Shown: positions 62,766 through 64,000 of the stretch, piece by piece
Layout: each line of letters starts with the position of its first letter
Position numbering within the stretch: the first letter of the stretch is position 1
Origin: CAWIOX01 sp963837775
GTDB taxonomy: Bacteria; Pseudomonadota; Gammaproteobacteria; Burkholderiales; Burkholderiaceae_D
DNA length: 64,000 nucleotides
Direction of reading: 5' to 3'
Assembly: GCA_963837775.1 (NCBI GenBank)
Contig: CAWIOX010000019.1
Coordinates: 1-64,000 of the forward strand
Position numbers and translations under genes: made by a program
The notes under the pieces: generated by a model
Databases searched by the model: none
Seen by the model: the letters and a program-made list of their open reading frames with translations, nothing else
Told to the model about the DNA's origin: nothing

Positions 62766-64000
62766 ATGAGCGGCATCACGATCTACGAATACGACGCGCT
62801 GGTTCCGGCCGGAGCGGCTTCCAGCGATGCCGTAGGTCTGCACGGCATTCCCGAGAGTGTGTTTGCCTGGCTGGAATTGCAATGCCTAAAATCGGCCGAG
62901 GCTGGTGATGCAGCGTGGCTGCAATTGACTCAAAAACGTGGGCGTCGCGTAGTTAAAGTGATGAATTACGTGGGTGTGATCCGCGCACCGGATGGATTCC
63001 AGATTGAAGTGCTGCCAAAGGTAGGCAAGGCGATCGGTGGCGGCGCTGTGGAAGCACGGCAACTCTTGATCGAAATGCTTTGTTGCCTTCAAGGTTTCCG
63101 GCATATCCAGACAGACAGTGCAAAGCTCGCCGCGGCACGAATGCCCTTGCTGGAGATTTTCATCGCCGAGTTTCTGCGTGCGGTAGAACATATCGTCAAG
63201 CGAGGATTACGTAGTGACTATACGAGCCGCCACGACAACCTGTTTGCGCTGCGAGGCAAGTTGCTAATCGCGCCACACCTACGGCAGAACCTCTACCGAG
63301 CTGACAGATTTTTCACTGAGCATGACGAATTTTCGACCGACCGTCCCGAGAACCGCTTGCTGCACGCGGCGTTGCGGCGCACCTTGCGTTTGTCATCATC
63401 GCAACTCAATCAAAAATTGGCGAGAGAGCTTTGTTTCGTATTTGCTGAGATTCCGGCATCTGAACAGACCAGCCAAGACTTTCAGCGCGTCCGGCTTGAT
63501 CGAGGCATGGGCCATTATGGCAACGCGCTTGCCTGGGCCCGCCTCATCTTGGAAGACGAATCACCCCTGACTGGCACAGGTGGCCATCATGCTCCATCAC
63601 TGCTTTTCCCGATGGAAGCGGTCTTCGAAGCGTTTGTTGCCAAGCACTTGTCGAAGCAACTGATACAGTCGTTGTTATTGAAAACTCAAACCCGCACCCA
63701 TCACCTGGTCCGGCACCGTGAGCAAAACTGGTTCCGACTAAAGCCCGATCTGGTGGTACGTGAGCCCACTCAGGACCTGATCGTATTGGACACCAAATGG
63801 AAGCTGCTTGACGGTCTGAAGGCCAACGGCACCGAAAAATATGGCTTGTCTCAAAGCGATTTTTACCAGTTGCAGGCCTACGGTCAAAGCTACCTTGATG
63901 CCCAAGGGGAAGTCGTTCTTATCTACCCAAAGACCGAAACCTTTGATCGCCCGTTGCCGGTGTTCGAGTTTCCGAAGACCAGCGGGCTGAGTCTCTGGGT
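62766..64000 (+). CDS. mcrC: McrC nuclease subunit (partial, runs off the window)
   Basis: ATG at 62766 after GGGACGG; open to the last base (411 codons in the window, no stop seen). The N-terminal part (GRRVVKVMNYVGVIRAPDGF) matches the McrC entry domain. The nuclease core is PD-(D/E)xK: RLKPDLVVREPTQDLIVLDT with the Asp, then the DTKWK that supplies the Asp/Lys pair. VEHIVKRGLRSDYTSR and LLHAALRRTL are typical McrC. It stimulates and is activated by McrB GTPase. Full-length McrC proteins are about 430 aa, so little is missing. Confidence 0.93.
   Translation, partial: MSGITIYEYDALVPAGAASSDAVGLHGIPESVFAWLELQCLKSAEAGDAAWLQLTQKRGRRVVKVMNYVGVIRAPDGFQIEVLPKVGKAIGGGAVEARQLLIEMLCCLQGFRHIQTDSAKLAAARMPLLEIFIAEFLRAVEHIVKRGLRSDYTSRHDNLFALRGKLLIAPHLRQNLYRADRFFTEHDEFSTDRPENRLLHAALRRTLRLSSSQLNQKLARELCFVFAEIPASEQTSQDFQRVRLDRGMGHYGNALAWARLILEDESPLTGTGGHHAPSLLFPMEAVFEAFVAKHLSKQLIQSLLLKTQTRTHHLVRHREQNWFRLKPDLVVREPTQDLIVLDTKWKLLDGLKANGTEKYGLSQSDFYQLQAYGQSYLDAQGEVVLIYPKTETFDRPLPVFEFPKTSGLSLW

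Noticed and set aside
1..64000. tRNA, rRNA or CRISPR arrays
   Set aside because: No tRNA-like arms (for example GTTCGAATC contexts), rRNA stretches or regularly spaced repeats were seen on reading the window.

Overview
The window (about 62% GC by eye) is a bacterial chromosome segment that includes the replication-origin neighbourhood of a betaproteobacterium, most likely Burkholderiales and Oxalobacteraceae-like (Herbaspirillum/Collimonas/Herminiimonas type). The gene order gyrB-dnaN-dnaA / oriC / rpmH-rnpA-yidD-yidC ... mnmE, the Bug/TctC receptors, the Pls/PosA synthetase and the DUF2946-TonB cluster all fit that group. This placement rests on recognised protein families and gene order, not on a database search.

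Layout. 1-11.6 kb: a LivK-type binding protein, a GntR regulator, an L,D-transpeptidase, gshA, a patatin, a second LivK-type binding protein, an HTH/coiled-coil protein, an antiporter and a Mn-riboswitch-controlled UPF0016 exporter. 11.9-15.6 kb: an AT-richer accessory island with a truncated vsr gene, a restriction-controller (C) protein with its palindromic C-box, a 655-aa nuclease-helicase where a restriction enzyme would normally sit, and an MNT/HEPN toxin-antitoxin pair. 15.6-28.4 kb: the origin block, with an unusual cheZ-cheA pair inserted between yidC and mnmE. 28.4-38.1 kb: a Pls/PosA-type peptide synthetase with its phosphopantetheinyl transferase, a MocR regulator divergent from a BenE-type transporter, a CAP lipoprotein and a CsoR-like repressor. 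38.1-48.1 kb: a TctDE-like two-component system, porin, Bug receptor, Fe/organophosphate-type ABC importer and AbrB-family protein. 48.1-53.1 kb: a LuxR regulator and c-di-GMP/HDOD signalling genes. 53.1-58.3 kb: a TonB/TonB-receptor/DUF2946 cluster, probably for copper. 58.5-64 kb: a second defence island with a Fic protein, a 12-codon relic of a methyltransferase gene and McrBC (mcrC runs off the end).

Sequence quality matters here. At least 40 single-base frameshifts interrupt otherwise conserved genes, including the essential gyrB and yidC and the conserved mnmE. They are concentrated in 28.4-37.9 kb. The reading frame resumes with intact motifs each time, so most are probably sequencing or assembly errors, and I annotate the full gene spans as CDS.

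Main leads: (1) the C-protein-controlled nuclease-helicase with no methyltransferase beside it, a candidate undescribed defence system; (2) a family of five intergenic repeats of about 87 bp (four on +, one on -); (3) a shared ANR/FNR-type box upstream of the peptide synthetase and of the CAP lipoprotein; (4) the methyltransferase relic and the fourfold palindromic operator around fic-mcrBC; (5) the DUF2946-TonB cluster, resembling copper-responsive upstream-ORF control.
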